NCBI GenBank assembly: GCA_038501625.1
Contig: JAZAYU010000697.1
Span: 62,001-126,000, forward strand
Direction of reading: 5' to 3'
Source of the DNA: Corbicula japonica
Lineage: Eukaryota > Mollusca > Bivalvia > Venerida > Cyrenidae
Length of the DNA stretch: 64,000 nucleotides
The stretch's first letter is position 1. Each line of letters begins with the position of its first letter. The notes beneath the pieces are model-generated. The model ran no database searches. It was given only the letters and a program-made list of their open reading frames with translations, and was not told the origin of the DNA. Of the stretch, positions 1 to 11,303 are shown one piece after another. The translations under genes were made by a program, and so were the position numbers.

Positions 1-2145
1 TTAATATATTTGAACAATATTTGAACAATGCTTTATATGCTACGCTTAAAAAAGTCATGTACATGTACAAGAATCATGTTTATTATTTTATAATATATAT
101 TTCATTCCTTTGTGTCAATAGACATTATATTGATTTGCGTGTAAATTAAATAATTTCATTGTAAATCCTTCACAATTACTTAATAGCGGACTCGCAGTTT
201 TTTCGCGTAACATATTACACGTAGTTGCCTGATTTAAGACAAGTAAGCACATTGTAAAATCCTTAGTCGCGATAAAGAATGAAATTTATATAAGAAACGT
301 ATTGCAAAAGGCATTGGTTGTGTTTATTCTTAAACATAATGTATCAGATGATATATCAATTGCTGAAAGAATAAAATATATTTAGTGAAAACTTCAAGAC
401 TTACATAGCGAACTCATTGTTTATATTGCGAAGCTTGTTATATACAGCTGCCCGATTTAAGAGACGGGTAAACATTTCAATTACTGAAAGAGCTGGGATA
501 AATTTCTATTAACTAAATACTCACAGATATTACAATAATTCAAGCTCGCAGATTTTATTACTTAAATTTTCAGCTTTACAGTGAAAGTGTAACATCGTTT
601 TCTTTAAGTCATTTACTTACTTTCACTTTGAAATTCATTTTGTATAGGTTGATATAAAAGAGTGACTGTATTGTTGTTGACAAAAATCCTAGCCAATTAC
701 GTGTATTGTAGTGTGCCTCATTTCAACATCTTTCAACACAAGAGAATAGAAAAGATCTAAACGTCACAGCAATAATCGTTTCAAACAGTGTATTAACTAA
801 TTGTTTAAAAATCCCACTAGATACCTCTTCACCCTGCTAGATGCCTCTCCGGTGGAAATAGCTACCATTCGAAATAGTTTATTTAATTTTCCCGCTGCAT
901 AATAATATAATACATGTATTATTTACAACACTTCATTGGTTAATAAATTAGGTCAAAAGTGAGCTTAGACAGCTAACGCCGAAAAATTTAATTTAAATAT
1001 TAATATGTCAACGTTAATAATATATTAAGTAGGTGTGTATTTGTGTATTATGCCTTATCTGTAGATTGACTTTGTTATTTTTAGATGACCCATCTAAATT
1101 AAGAAACGTTATGGGATTCCATAGCGATAACGGATGTGTAGAATCGATTTGCTTGATTATTAGCAAGTTTTGTATTCCAAAATAATTCCAGATGGCTGAA
1201 ATATAAATCTTAATAAAAAGTTTTATTTTATAAAGTATTTTTTGTTAATCGATTAAATTAAATATCTCATATTATATGGGTTAGACTGATCTATCTTACT
1301 TGATCAGTGTATATATTATAAATAGGAAAGTTAACGTTCCTTTTTAGTTTTACCCAAAATTCAATTTCTCTTTCTTTTCCTACCGAATAAAGTGGAAATC
1401 TTCCCAGTTCACCAATTAATAAAGGGGTAGGATCAATATGCTTTTGCACATAAATAAACCTCGTACGCAGAAATGAGAAACCTTTTTTCTGTTTAGCAGT
1501 TACACGACAGTGAATTTATCAAACAGTTTAGTTGGGATTCCCTGTTTCTAAAATTATGTTATTTTTAGATGATCTAACTAAATTAAGAAACGTTATGGGA
1601 TTCCATAGTGATTACTGATGGTGTCAGGTAAGCATGTGTAGAATCGATTTGCTTGATTATTAGCAAGTTTTGTATTCCAAAATAATTCCAGATGGCTGTA
1701 ATATAAATCTTTATATAACGTTTTATTTTTTATATTTTTTGTTAATCGATAAAATTAAATATTTAATATATGGTTTAGACTGATCTATAAATAGCATGGT
1801 TGATAAGTTGTAACGGCTCTGTTTCAACAAAAGTTGTTAGACATGATATAATAGTCATATACTATAATACTTGTTAAAATTCATAAACAGCACTTTTAAA
1901 TTTTCTTGAAAGACTGCTACTTTTGATTTTGCATTTAAACATGAATAGTAGCGCAATGTTACAATTCATTCGGATCTTCGCGAGACTTTGCGAGATCCTT
2001 TTTATAATGCCTCGTGAAGCTACATTCATAAAACTACGTTTGACGAGCAAACGTTATATGCGGTGAAAATTTATTTTTAATGCGTTAAAGGTAAAAGCAT
2101 TATTATACTATTATCAATGTTTTCACTACCCAATTTAACACTAAC
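1..2145. repeat. 2.1-kb tandem repeat, first unit
   Basis: The first ~50 bases recur at 2146-2200. The sequence that follows (from about position 54) recurs from 7259 onward, after the LINE insertion. This is best read as a tandem repeat with a ~2145-bp unit. The second unit is internally deleted (bases equivalent to ~130-985 are missing) and is broken by two insertions. No coding potential or known family was recognised; the unit could be a large satellite or a non-autonomous element. Confidence 0.6.
1075..1800. repeat. internal direct repeat (1075-1560 and 1561-1800)
   Basis: A block starting 'tagatgacccatctaaatt' at ~1083 is repeated from ~1567. The two share the 'gggattccatag' and 'gcaagttttgtattccaaaa' stretches. 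The second copy is partial. A third copy lies at 7420-7836 and continues at 10635-10705. Confidence 0.75.
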
Positions 2146-2200
2146 TTAATATATTTGAACAATATTTGAACAATGCTTTATATGCTACGCTTAGAAAAGT
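2146..2200. repeat. start of second 2.1-kb unit, before the LINE
   Basis: Near-identical to positions 1-50. It ends in AGAAAAGT (2193-2200), which is repeated after the LINE at 7251-7258. Confidence 0.75.
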
Positions 2201-2524
2201 TTGCGCATGCGTCGAAGTGGCGGGAGTATTCTAAAAGAAGAGGAAGGAAAATAATTAAATTCTTCAACAAAAACACGTTTAAAATTTCCTTCCCATACAT
2301 CTCTACATCATTTACATCTTTGGCTTGGTTGCTGTAACCTTGCATCTTGCACTTCTATTCAAAATGATTGGTTTTTAACGATTTTTCTAGGTTGTCAATT
2401 TTGGCAAGCGTCTGAATGACGTAGATTGTATTTACTGTTGTAAACATCCGGTCGAGTAAAAGCACAGCAAAATGAAGAAATTGCATGTAATTTCGAATGA
2501 GTAAAACTGTTTCAAAGGTAAACA

Positions 2525-2785
2525 ATGCATCCCAATAGTTTGCTATACATTTTATTAATCATTTTGTTCCAACTTGTTTGTCCTGAAATTCCTTTGGAAA
2601 GGGCGGATCAATTCTTTGCCCAGTCAACAGCTGAAAACAATCCCTACCAGCTATCTCCTGTAACCAACCAATTTCCTCTTCATTTTGAACTCAGAATTTC
2701 AAATAAATTTCCAGTTATCTATTCCTTATGGAAACTGTATAGAAGATGGTCCCCAAAAGCCAAAACGGCCCACGATATCGACTAG
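2525..2785 (+). pseudogene. LINE leader ORF with hydrophobic start
   Basis: This 86-codon open frame begins with a strongly hydrophobic stretch (residues 5-19) and overlaps the next reading frame at 2746. It may be the original N-terminus of the LINE protein, separated by a frameshift from the 2A-like segment, or simply an upstream ORF in the leader. No domain is recognised. Confidence 0.35.
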
Positions 2786-2965
2786 CACTGCTATATCTGT
2801 GCTCTCTTCTTATATCCATATCCTCTGACGTTGCTCTAAACCCAGGTCCTCATAACCAGACAGAGACCAATACATCAAACTATCCATGTGGTTATTGCAA
2901 AAAGGACGTCACTTGGTCCAACATCATGTCCATTATGTGTGACAACTGTGATCAATGGTACCAAT
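2746..2965 (+). pseudogene. LINE ORF start: 2A-like motif and PHD finger
   Basis: The frame opens with a hydrophobic run (residues ~12-26) followed by SSDVALNPGP; the core DVALNPGP lies at 2827-2850. This matches the 2A 'ribosome-skipping' consensus D-x-E-x-N-P-G-P except that Glu is replaced by Ala. 2A-like peptides after a hydrophobic leader are established in APE-type non-LTR elements of invertebrates. Downstream, a C-x2-C...C-x2-C-x2-W pattern (CGYC, CDNC) starts a PHD-type zinc finger. Its remaining Cys residues lie in another frame from 2955, so a frameshift near 2955-2965 splits the finger. The Glu-to-Ala change probably weakens or abolishes skipping (inference). Confidence 0.75.
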
Positions 2966-3811
2966 TGCAGATTGTCAGGGCATATGTAACTCTACTTTTA
3001 ATATACTATCCCTATCTAGAGCTATCTGGCAATGCAACATTTGCCTTTTTTCTAATCTTACAAAAGGACTCTTTGAATCATTGAACTCAACAATTTCCTC
3101 TAAAGACTTTGAAGAAAATTCATTTAACAATCTGACTCATAATACAAGTCTCGGAACACCCAAAGCGTCATCATCACCTAAATTTACCTATTCAGATAAC
3201 ACTAACAATAGAAAAACTAAACACAGTCGCCTTACAGTTTTAAATATTAATTGCAGATCAGTTGTTGAAAAGAAACTTGAGCTTGCCTGTCTCACTGATC
3301 AGTTACATCCGCATATCATTGCAGGCACAGAATCATGGTTAAAAGAAAAACATCTCTCCTCTGAAATCTTTGACACTGACAATTACACAGTATTTCGGAA
3401 ATACAGACAAGACAGACAAGGGGGTGGTGTGTTTCTTGCTGTACACCAATCTCTTCAACCTGAAGAGCAACCCCATCTTGATTCTCCTTCTTCAGAAATA
3501 ATTTGGGTAAAAATAAAAATAACTGGTTTCAAAGACATATATCTGACATCCTTCTATAAGCCCAGAGAAAATGATCAAGAAAGTCTAGGTGGTCTTAAAG
3601 AATGTCTCTCAAAAATTCCTCAAAGTAGTAATTTAATGGTCTTAGGCGACTTCAATCTTCCCCATATTGATTGGTCAAATGAGGAAATATCATCAAAATG
3701 CCCTTGTAGGTCAGTTTATGAAAACTTTTTTGAATTAATTAATAATTTCAATCTCTCCCAAGTGGTAAAAATCCCTACCAGAGGTCCAAATACTCTTGAC
3801 TTATTAGTTTA
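2955..3811 (+). pseudogene. LINE AP-like endonuclease, N-terminal and middle part
   Basis: This 285-codon frame contains the end of the PHD finger (residues 7-35) and then an exonuclease-endonuclease-phosphatase domain from about residue 92. Visible catalytic motifs are NINCRS (Asn), TESWL (Glu), and GDFNLPHIDW (Asp/Asn). The frame runs up to NTLDLLV and is cut there by the nested LINE fragment. The last motif of the domain (GDHD) resumes after the insertion at ~4866. In an active element this domain nicks target DNA to prime reverse transcription. Confidence 0.85.
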
Positions 3812-4865
3812 AACATATTTTATTGCCAACATTTAGAGCAAATTGGTTTGGGCCACAAGTGCTTAACACGTTATAAAATTGGCCCTCACCATATACAGAT
3901 ATGACAATTTTAACATGGCAGTATGATCCAATAAAATATAATGTGACATTACTTAACAAACATTTTATAGTTTCCTTAAAACATGTCATGAAACATCAAA
4001 AGTTCTGCCCCGCCGCACCGCACGACCCAGCAACACACGCCTTCAATTTAGTTTAATTTAATATATATGACGTATCTAATTACTGAAACGTTTTGTATCT
4101 TTAATATACTTCTGCACAGAGTCAAATAAGATTTTGTTATCTTCAGCAGAGAGTTCATTTTTACCAAATAGTAAAGTATTTACTCCAAGCGGATGGAGAT
4201 GATGCGTTTCTCGAAATAAAATAATACGTTGACCGCGATAGTTTGAACATTTAAAAAAGAAGTGTTCTGCATCTTCCACTCCTGCCCCACATTGACATAA
4301 GTTGCTATCTTTTAGATAATTGTTAAATAAATCATGGTTTAGGTTGCTACAACCGTTTCTTATACGCGCATGGTATACTGAGAGCATTCTGGACCCGGTA
4401 AAATAGTAATCAGGAACGGCGTTGCTTTAAAACAATGAGTTTTTGAAAATGTTCTTAAAAGTACTAATGGAAGGACTATTTTTTATCTCTGGTTGCAATG
4501 AGTTCCACAAAGAAGTTGCCGACGGAATAAACGAATTCGAATAAAGAGTTGTTCTTCTTGGAATAGTTGCATAATTATCCGCGTTTCGTAAATGATATTG
4601 GTTTTCATCTCCGACGTATCGTGGAAAGTTAATAGCAAAATCTTCAGGTACCATATTGTTTCTCACTTTATACATTAGGACTAATTTTTGGTAAGTGCGC
4701 CTGTTGGCTAACGACATCCATCCTGCTTCTTTGATAAGTTTTTCAATGGAAACTGAGCGAGTCAAGCCTGTAACGATTCGCGCAGCTTCGTACTGTAATT
4801 GCTCTAATTTTGTTTTATCGTATTCCTTACCAATAATCCCAACCTTGTTCATAACATCAATTTAA
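3812..4865 (-). mobile_element. nested 5'-truncated LINE fragment
   Basis: This ~1.05-kb fragment interrupts the endonuclease frame of the host LINE. Its coding part (4852-4076) and 3' UTR (4075-3812) run on the minus strand. The 3' end contains an AATAAA-like signal about ten bases before the junction. Its 5' end stops inside the C-terminal coding region, which is typical of 5' truncation during target-primed reverse transcription. The flanks hold a poor T-rich duplication (around 'ttattagt' and 'ttaatagt'), so the boundaries are good to about ten bases. Confidence 0.75.
4076..4852 (-). pseudogene. C-terminal part of a LINE reverse transcriptase
   Basis: Two minus-strand frames (4852-4427, 141 codons; 4387-4076, 103 codons) form one broken C-terminus. 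The first has the pattern found after the RT domain of CR1/jockey-like LINEs: the 'QYEAARIVTGLTRSVS' segment, 'LANRRTYQKLVLMYK', and a 'FIPSATSLWNSL' box. The second has the terminal zinc-knuckle-like box C-x-CG-x4-E-x2-EHFFFKC. A stop and frame change lie between them (4388-4426). The polymerase core is absent through truncation. It differs from the host LINE, so it is a second family. Confidence 0.8.
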
Positions 4866-5002
4866 TAGTCTACCACCTCTTGGACTAGGAGACCACGACA
4901 TCATCCATCACGAGCTATTAATTAACCCAGGCAGTCGCTTCCCAAAAACCTAGGAAGATATTTTTATATAACAAAACAGATTGGGAAACATTTAGGACAG
5001 AT
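4866..5002 (+). pseudogene. end of host LINE endonuclease
   Basis: The host reading frame resumes with an LPPLGLGDHDIIHHE segment, which carries the final endonuclease motif (DH). A stop at ~4947 marks a one-base frameshift, after which the neighbouring frame leads without interruption into the RT region. Confidence 0.7.
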
Positions 5003-6917
5003 ATGAAAGACCAACAAGACACTTACTTTAAGACAACGTACAAACGGAATACAGAGACAAAATGGACAGTTTCCAAAAATATACTCCAAAAACTTACTGA
5101 TAAATACATTCCATCAAAAATATGTAATAACAAAGAAAACCTCCCATGGATAACCAAAGAAATTAGACGACTAATGCATAAACGGGATAAACTATACTGT
5201 AAACATAAACAACACAGAAAGTCACACAAATTAAAAGAAATCAAACATCTTATCCAGAGTAAAATACGCCAGTCATACAACTGCTATCTTGAAAAATTCC
5301 TGATTGATGATAATACAAACACAGATAACCCTAGACCCAGTAAACGATTTTGGACATTTATCAAACAGAAAAAATCAGATAATAACAGCATATTCTCTCT
5401 CAAATCAGATGGTAACACCTTCACTTCCCCACAAGATAAAGCCGATATACTAAATAAACAATTTCAGTCTGCCTTTACAACCCCTCAACCTCTAAAACTT
5501 AGTCACATTACCGAAATGCTCTCCCCTCTTAACCCGTTTAAACCAAAAATGCCAAGTATACAAATCTATGTGCCTGGTGTAATAAAACAACTAAAACAGC
5601 TCAACCCTAGCAAGGCATGTGGCCCAGACAATATATCACCTAGAGTCCTGAAAGAATTGCACCAGCCTTTAGCCCCCATCCTTGCTGACATATTTACCAC
5701 ATCACTCACTGAAGGCAATATCCCAGCTGACTGGAGAAATGCTTCTGTTAGCCCTGTCTTCAAGAAGGGGTCAAGGACTAAACCTGCCAACTACCGGCCT
5801 ATTTCTTTTACATGTATTTGTTGTAAATTAATGAAACACAGTCTCAAATATCATGACATTTTTAGATGCCAATAATCTCTTTTATACAAATCAACATGGT
5901 TTTCGATCTAAATTAAGCTGTGAAACACAACTTATCCAGTTTGTACAAGACCTACAAGACACTATCAACGCAGGTAAACAAACTGATATTATTATCATGG
6001 ATTTTAGTAAGGCTTTCGATAAAGTGGATCACCAAAGGCCCCTTCTCAAATTAAACAAAATTGGTGTAAACCCCACTGTAACTTCTTGGATCAAATCATT
6101 CCTATCTGGCCGCTCTCAGAGGGTTGTCCTTGATGGTGAAATGTCCTCAAGTTATCTTACCATTACTTCATCAGAAGATTGCCAAGTACTGTAGACCGAT
6201 TTGGACAAACTCCAAGCATTAGAAGAAGAATGGTTGATGTCTTTTAATCCCGAAAAATGTGAAGTCTTACGAGTCACAAACAGGAAGAAACCTATCATCC
6301 CTTACAAGCTTCATGGTGTAATACTTCAGTCATCCACATTTGCCAAATACCTTGGAGTAACCATCTCCCCAACCATTTCTTGGTCTAAACACATTAACAC
6401 TCTTGCTACTAAAGCTAACAACACTCTTAAATTTATCAAAAGAAATATTCAAACTGACATCCCAAAACTAAAGGAAGTAGCATACAAAACATATGTCCGC
6501 CCATGTTTGGAGTATTGCGCCTCCGTCTGGGACCTCTGGCAAAAGAAATACATTAACCAGATTAAATGGTACAACATCGCGCAGTAAGATTTATATTGAA
6601 TGACTACAAATATACCAGTAGTATTACTAACCTTCTAAGAAAGATCAACTTACCAACCCTAGAAACGCGCCGTAAAATTACTTCATTATGTATGTTCTAC
6701 AAGATCAAACACAACCTTGTAAGGATACCATTCCCACACTATATACACCATACACAGAGGCACAGGTATAGTATCCCCTTCTCTAGGATTGATGGACACC
6801 TAAAGGCATTCGTTCTTTCCACGCACAGCAAAGATCTGGAACAGTCTACCACCAGACATTGCTCAGGCGGACAGCCTGGCCTTATTCAAGGCCAAGCTGT
6901 ACAGCCACTGCTTCTAA
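5003..6917 (+). pseudogene. LINE reverse transcriptase, broken
   Basis: Several open frames succeed each other: 5003-5875 (linker and RT fingers, NPSKACGPDNI and VSPVFKKGSRTKPANYRPIS), 5853-6194 (NQHGFR and the first catalytic Asp in MDFSKAFDKVDH), 6195-6587 (MSFNPEKCEVL, YLGVTI, YVRPCLEYCASVWD) and 6566-6917 (C-terminal region ending in a FPRTAKIWNSLPPDIA box in a third frame, stop at 6915-6917). Frameshifts lie near 5853, 6570 and 6810, and a TAG interrupts at 6192. Between the ITS residues near 6168 and the following SEDC, about 60-70 residues expected in the family are missing, including the FADD/YADD box. The enzyme cannot be active. Confidence 0.85.
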
Positions 6918-7258
6918 CCAGAGTGCTACAAATGATCATCAACCAACATTATCACCTCATCCATCACCCCCATCATATCATTTGTTCTTCATCATTCAAT
7001 GAACATCCCGATCATTCATCTTTTATTGTAGCACCCTGGGCAAAGCAACTTGCCTGCAAACCACACCAGACTTCTGTAATTTAATATCTATGACATTTTT
7101 ATAACTGTGCAGGTACAGAAACCAACCCAATCACCTATGAAAATTACCTCCCCAAAACATTATAATTTATACTACTCCTAAAGTTTCTGACAGCGCACTC
7201 CACATAATACTCTGTATAGAGGGTTTGGAGTTTATGGCAGATACAGATACAGAAAAGT

Positions 7259-7835
7259 CAAGAATCATGTTTATTATTTTAAAATTTATATTTCTATCTT
7301 TTGTGTCAATAGACAATATATTATAATAAATTTAAATATTAATATATCAACGTTAATTAAATATTGAGCATCTTTTCCGCTGTGTATTATGCTTTATATG
7401 CAGATAGACTGGGTTATTTTAGATGACCCATCTAAATTTAGAAACTTTGGGATTCCATAGTGATAACGAATGGTGTCAGGTAAGCATGTGTAGCATCGAT
7501 TTGCTTGATTATTAGCAAGTTTTGTATTCCAAAATAATTACAGATGGCTTAAATATAAATCTTAATAAAAAGTTTTATTTTATAAAGTATTTTTTGTTAA
7601 TCGATTAAATTAAATATCTCATATATGGGTTAGACTGATCTATCTTACTTGATCAGTGTATATATTATAAATAGGAGAGTTAACGTTCCTTTTTAGTTTT
7701 ACCCACAATTCAATTTCTCTTTCTTTTCCTACCGAATAAAGTGGAAATCTTCCCAGTTCACCAATTAATAAAGGGGTAGGATCAATATGTTTTTGCACAT
7801 AAATAAACCTCTTACGCAGAAATGAGAAACCTTTT
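7259..7835. repeat. second 2.1-kb unit, middle part (internally deleted)
   Basis: Positions 7259-7320 match ~70-130, and 7325-7835 match ~985-1490 almost base for base. The intervening ~850 bp are deleted. The match is interrupted at a T-run by the Helentron-like element and resumes at 10635. Confidence 0.75.
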
Positions 7836-7870
7836 TATGCCCCCGAAGGGAGGCATATAGTAATCGCACC

Positions 7871-7912
7871 GTCTGTCCGTCCGTCCGTCCGTCTGTCCGT
7901 CCGTCAGTCCGG
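7871..7912. repeat. GTCC microsatellite
   Basis: About ten tandem copies of GTCC/GTCT lie just inside the left end of the Helentron-like element. Confidence 0.9.
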
Positions 7913-7919
7913 CAAAATG

Positions 7920-8225
7920 TTGTCCTCGCTTCTTCTCCAAAACAGCTTGAGGGATTTCATTGAAACTTCACAGGAGTGTTTGTCACCAAGCCTAGTTGTG
8001 CATATCGTCAGGAATTTCTGATTGGATTATTTTTTGCCGAGTTATGAGCACTTTGTCATTTTTTGCTAACCCTAACCCTAATTCTTGTCCTCCCTTCTTC
8101 CCCAAAACCGCTTGAGGGATTTCATTGAAACTTCACAGGAGTGTTTGTCACCAAGCCTAGTTGTGCATATCATCAGGAGTTTCCGCTCAGATTATTTTTG
8201 GCCGAGTTATGAGCCCTTAGTCATT
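7920..8225. repeat. 165-bp tandem duplication
   Basis: The block with 'cttgagggatttcattgaaa' occurs at 7946 and 8111 (period 165). Two CCCTAA telomere-like hexamers lie between the copies (8070-8083), probably by chance. Confidence 0.85.
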
Positions 8226-8337
8226 TTGAAACTATAAAGGTGCATTAATGAGCCCAAATGGCATCATTCTGAATTTACTATAACTTCTATATAGAAATCT
8301 TGTCTTGTTTACACTCTAGCATTTATGCTCGGATTGT

Positions 8338-9935
8338 CATGAAACTTGGTCAGGATATTTGTCCCAATGATTTCTCAAACGAGTTTAAATATGGGTCATC
8401 TCGGTCCAAAAACTAGGTCACTGTTACTAAAAATAGAATTTTCTTGTTAACATTCTAGAGGTCACATTTTTGCTCCGATTGTCATGAAACTTGGTCAGGA
8501 TGTTTGTCCCAATGATTTCTCGGACGAGTTCCAATATGGGTCATCTGGGTCTAAAAACTAGGTCACTGTTACTAAGAATAGAATTTTCTTGTTTACACTC
8601 TAGTGGTCACACTTTTGCTCCGATTATCATGAAACTTGGTCTGGATGTTTGTCCCAATGATTTCTCGGACGAGTTCAAATATGGGTCATCTGGGTCCAAA
8701 AACAAGGTCACTGTTACTAAAAATAGAAATTTCTTGTTAACACTCTAGCGGTCACATTTTTGCTCCGATTATTATGAAACTTGGTCAGGATGTTTGTCCC
8801 AATGATTTGTCAGACGAGTTCGAATATGGGTCATCTGGGTCCAAAAACTAGGTCACTGTTACTAAAAATAGAATTTTCTTGTTAACACTCTAGCGGTCAC
8901 ATTTTTGCTCTGATTGTCATGAAATTTGGTCAGGATGTTTGTCCCAACGATTTCTTGGACGAGATTGAATATGGGTCATCTGGGTCCAAAAACTAGGTCA
9001 CTGTTACTAAAAATAGAATTTTCTCGGTAACACTCTAGCGGTCACATTTTTGCTTCATTTGTCATGAAACTTGATCAGGATGTTTGTCCGAATGATTTCT
9101 AGGATGAGTTTGAATATGGGTCATCTGGGTCCAAAAACTAGGTCACTGTAACTAAAAATAGAATTTTCTTGTTAACACTCTAGCGGTCACATTTTTCTTC
9201 TGATTGTCATGACACTTGGTCAGGATGTTTGTCCCAATGATTTCTCAGACAAGTTCGAATATGGGTCATCTGGGTCCAAAAACTCGGTCACTGTCACTAA
9301 AAATATAATTTTCTTCTTAACACTCTAGAGGTTACATTTTTGCTCCGATTGTCATGAAACTTGGTCAGGATGTTTGTCCCAATGATTTCTCGGACAAGTT
9401 TGAATATGGGTCATCTGGGTCCAAAAACTAGGTCACTGTTACTAAAAATAGAATTTTCTTGTTAACACTCTAGCGGTCACATTTTTCTTCTGATTGTCAT
9501 GACACTTGGTCAGGATGTTTGTCCCAATGATTTCTCAGAAAAGTTCGAATATGGGTCATCTGGGTCCAAAAACTAGGTCACTGTCACTAAAAATAGAATT
9601 TTCTTCTTAACACTCTAGAGGTTACATTTTTGCTCCGATTGTCATGAAACTTGGTCAGGATGTTTGTCCCAATGATTTCTCGGACAAGTTTGAATATGGG
9701 TCATCTGGGTCCAAAAACTAGGTCACTGTTACTAAAAATAGAATTTTCTTGTTAACACTATAGTGGTCACATTTTTACTCTGATTGTCAGATTGTAAAGA
9801 AACTTGGTCAGGACATATGTCCCAGTTATTAATTGGACGAGTTTAAATATGAGTCACCTGGGGTCAAAAACAAGGTCACTGTTACTAAAATTAGAAAAAT
9901 CTTGTCCAGGCTGTAAATTTTTTATTTCTCATTGG
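8338..9935. repeat. 145-bp tandem array, about 11 units
   Basis: Units start with 'catgaaacttggtcagga' at 8338, 8483, 8628, 8773, 8918, 9063, 9208, 9353, 9498 and 9643, an exact 145-bp spacing. An eleventh, altered unit lies at ~9796. The 9208-9497 pair is copied almost unchanged as 9498-9787, a 290-bp higher-order duplication. Degenerate half-units sharing 'aaggtcactgttactaaaaat' follow at ~10015 and ~10160. The period is not a multiple of three and no frame stays open, so the array is not coding. Confidence 0.95.
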
Positions 9936-10634
9936 ATTTAAAAATAACTTGCCTCAAATGTTTTCCATGACAAGGTGTAGTTTTGCATACAATACCCATG
10001 CCTGTTGGTCCAAGGTCAAGGTCACTGTTACTAAAAATAAAATTTTCTTGTCTGGGCTGTTAATTCCTAATGAATGGAGTGATTTCAAAATAACTTTACA
10101 TAAATGTTCACCATGACATGGGGATGTGTTGCTTACCATACCCATGCCGGTAGGTCAAAGGTCAAGGTCACTGTTACTAAAAATAGCATTTTCTTTTCAA
10201 AGCTGTAGATTTGTTTTTTCTTATTGGATTTTAAAATAACTTGGTGTAAATGTTCACCATATCAAGACGTTGGGTCTCGTGCAACACAACTTTATTGTAC
10301 TCAGGTGAGTGATAAAGGGCCATAATGGCCCTCTTGTTCATATTACCCACATCATATGTAGTAAGGTCCATAACTCTAATAATCATTTTCCAGGATAATC
10401 TCCCCAATACTCTTTTTTTCTAAAAAAATGTAATATTTAACTTTATTTAACTATATATTTACTTCAGACTTGAAACATATGATCCTTTCATCTTTCACAT
10501 TACATGCATGCAGTATTCTTTGTCTTCCACAAGCATATTTTTCATTACATATGTTTATTTATTACATATGTATACCTATTCAATTTCAAAGCTGCATTTC
10601 GGGGGCATATGTCAATTTCAAGTGACAGCTCTTG

Positions 10635-10710
10635 TTTCTGTTTAGCAGTTACACGACAGTGAATTTATCAAACAGTTAGTTGGGATTCCCTGTTTCTAAA
10701 ATTATGTCGG
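10635..10710. repeat. second 2.1-kb unit, right part
   Basis: 'ctgtttagcagttacacgac' and the sequence following it match ~1489-1560 and continue the copy interrupted at 7835. Similarity ends near 10707. The next 135 bp (10711-10845) are unannotated AT-rich sequence. Confidence 0.8.
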
Positions 10711-10845
10711 GAGATCTGGATATATAGGTCATCAGATAATACGATCATAATAATAAACGTAGTTGGAACATAGTTGAAGTAAATCTCTTTGATAGTTGAG
10801 AATGTGCGATGCTAAGAGAAGGCTAGTTTTTTTATCAGTATATTT

Positions 10846-11303
10846 CAAGGGGTCTAACCTAAAGTAAGAAGATCGATGCTTTAAGACGGCCATTTCATGG
10901 AGAGTGGTGTCAATTGGTGATAAAACAGCATTGTTTTGTTTACATCGACCACTAATTCAGTAAAGTAAGTACATTTTCTTGTATTATATGTATTGTGTAT
11001 GAGATAACCACCTAGCCGCTTGTTTCAGACATCTGCTTTTGGTCCGTTTTTGTCTGTCCATGCAGTGGTTGAAGCGTGAAAGAAGGGATAGCGACATAGG
11101 GGTCCAAACTCTGCAACGTCTGCAGACTGATTTTGGGAGCTTTAGAGAATTAGATTTCGCCTTGCTGTGTTTGCGGGGTGCGGCATACATTATTTAACAC
11201 TTTAGAACGTTTCCTGTGCTAATAGGAGCCTCTGTGTTCATTTGTTTTACATTTAAGACGATTTCATGGAGAACTGTCTCACTTTAGGACAATTTCATGG
11301 AGA
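10846..11303. repeat. left terminal inverted repeat of the 4.1-kb element
   Basis: Reverse complement of 14504-14962. It includes a 68-codon open frame on the minus strand that is mirrored in the right arm. All seven base differences within that frame change an amino acid, so it is not under protein-level constraint. Confidence 0.85.

Larger units (their letters stand above)
2201..7250 (+). mobile_element. full-length, inactive CR1/L2-type LINE
   Basis: This is a non-LTR retrotransposon bounded by an 8-bp target duplication AGAAAAGT (2193-2200 and 7251-7258). It ends in a short GATACA tandem tail. In order it holds a ~320-bp leader, a hydrophobic segment ending in a 2A-like motif, a PHD-type finger, an AP-like endonuclease, a reverse transcriptase and the usual C-terminal region, then a ~330-bp 3' UTR (6918-7250). 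The element is dead: it has several frameshifts, a nonsense codon, an in-frame loss of the RT catalytic box, and another LINE fragment inserted at 3812-4865. Positions 1-60 show the target without the insertion. The CR1/L2 assignment rests on the PHD finger plus endonuclease and is an inference. Confidence 0.85.
7836..10634. mobile_element. Helentron-type non-autonomous element (HINE-like)
   Basis: This 2.8-kb insertion lies in a T-run; the uninterrupted target is at ~1486-1500. The left end, ATGCCCCCGAA, is inverted near the right end as TTCGGGGGCAT (~10598-10608). A short hairpin (TGTCA/TGACA) lies ~10 bp before the right end. Inside are a GTCC microsatellite, a 165-bp duplication and a long 145-bp tandem array. 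Insertion into TT without a clear target duplication, subterminal inverted repeats, a microsatellite, internal tandem repeats and a 3' hairpin are the recognised features of Helentron-associated elements. There is no coding capacity. The outer sequence belongs to a family I recognise as widespread in bivalves. Confidence 0.65.

Noticed and set aside
8070..8083. CCCTAACCCTAA telomere-like hexamers
   Set aside because: Only two copies, inside a duplicated part of a mobile element; not an interstitial telomere.
8491..8748. 85-codon ORF in the 145-bp array
   Set aside because: The period is not divisible by three and the frame closes quickly; it is a by-product of the repeat.
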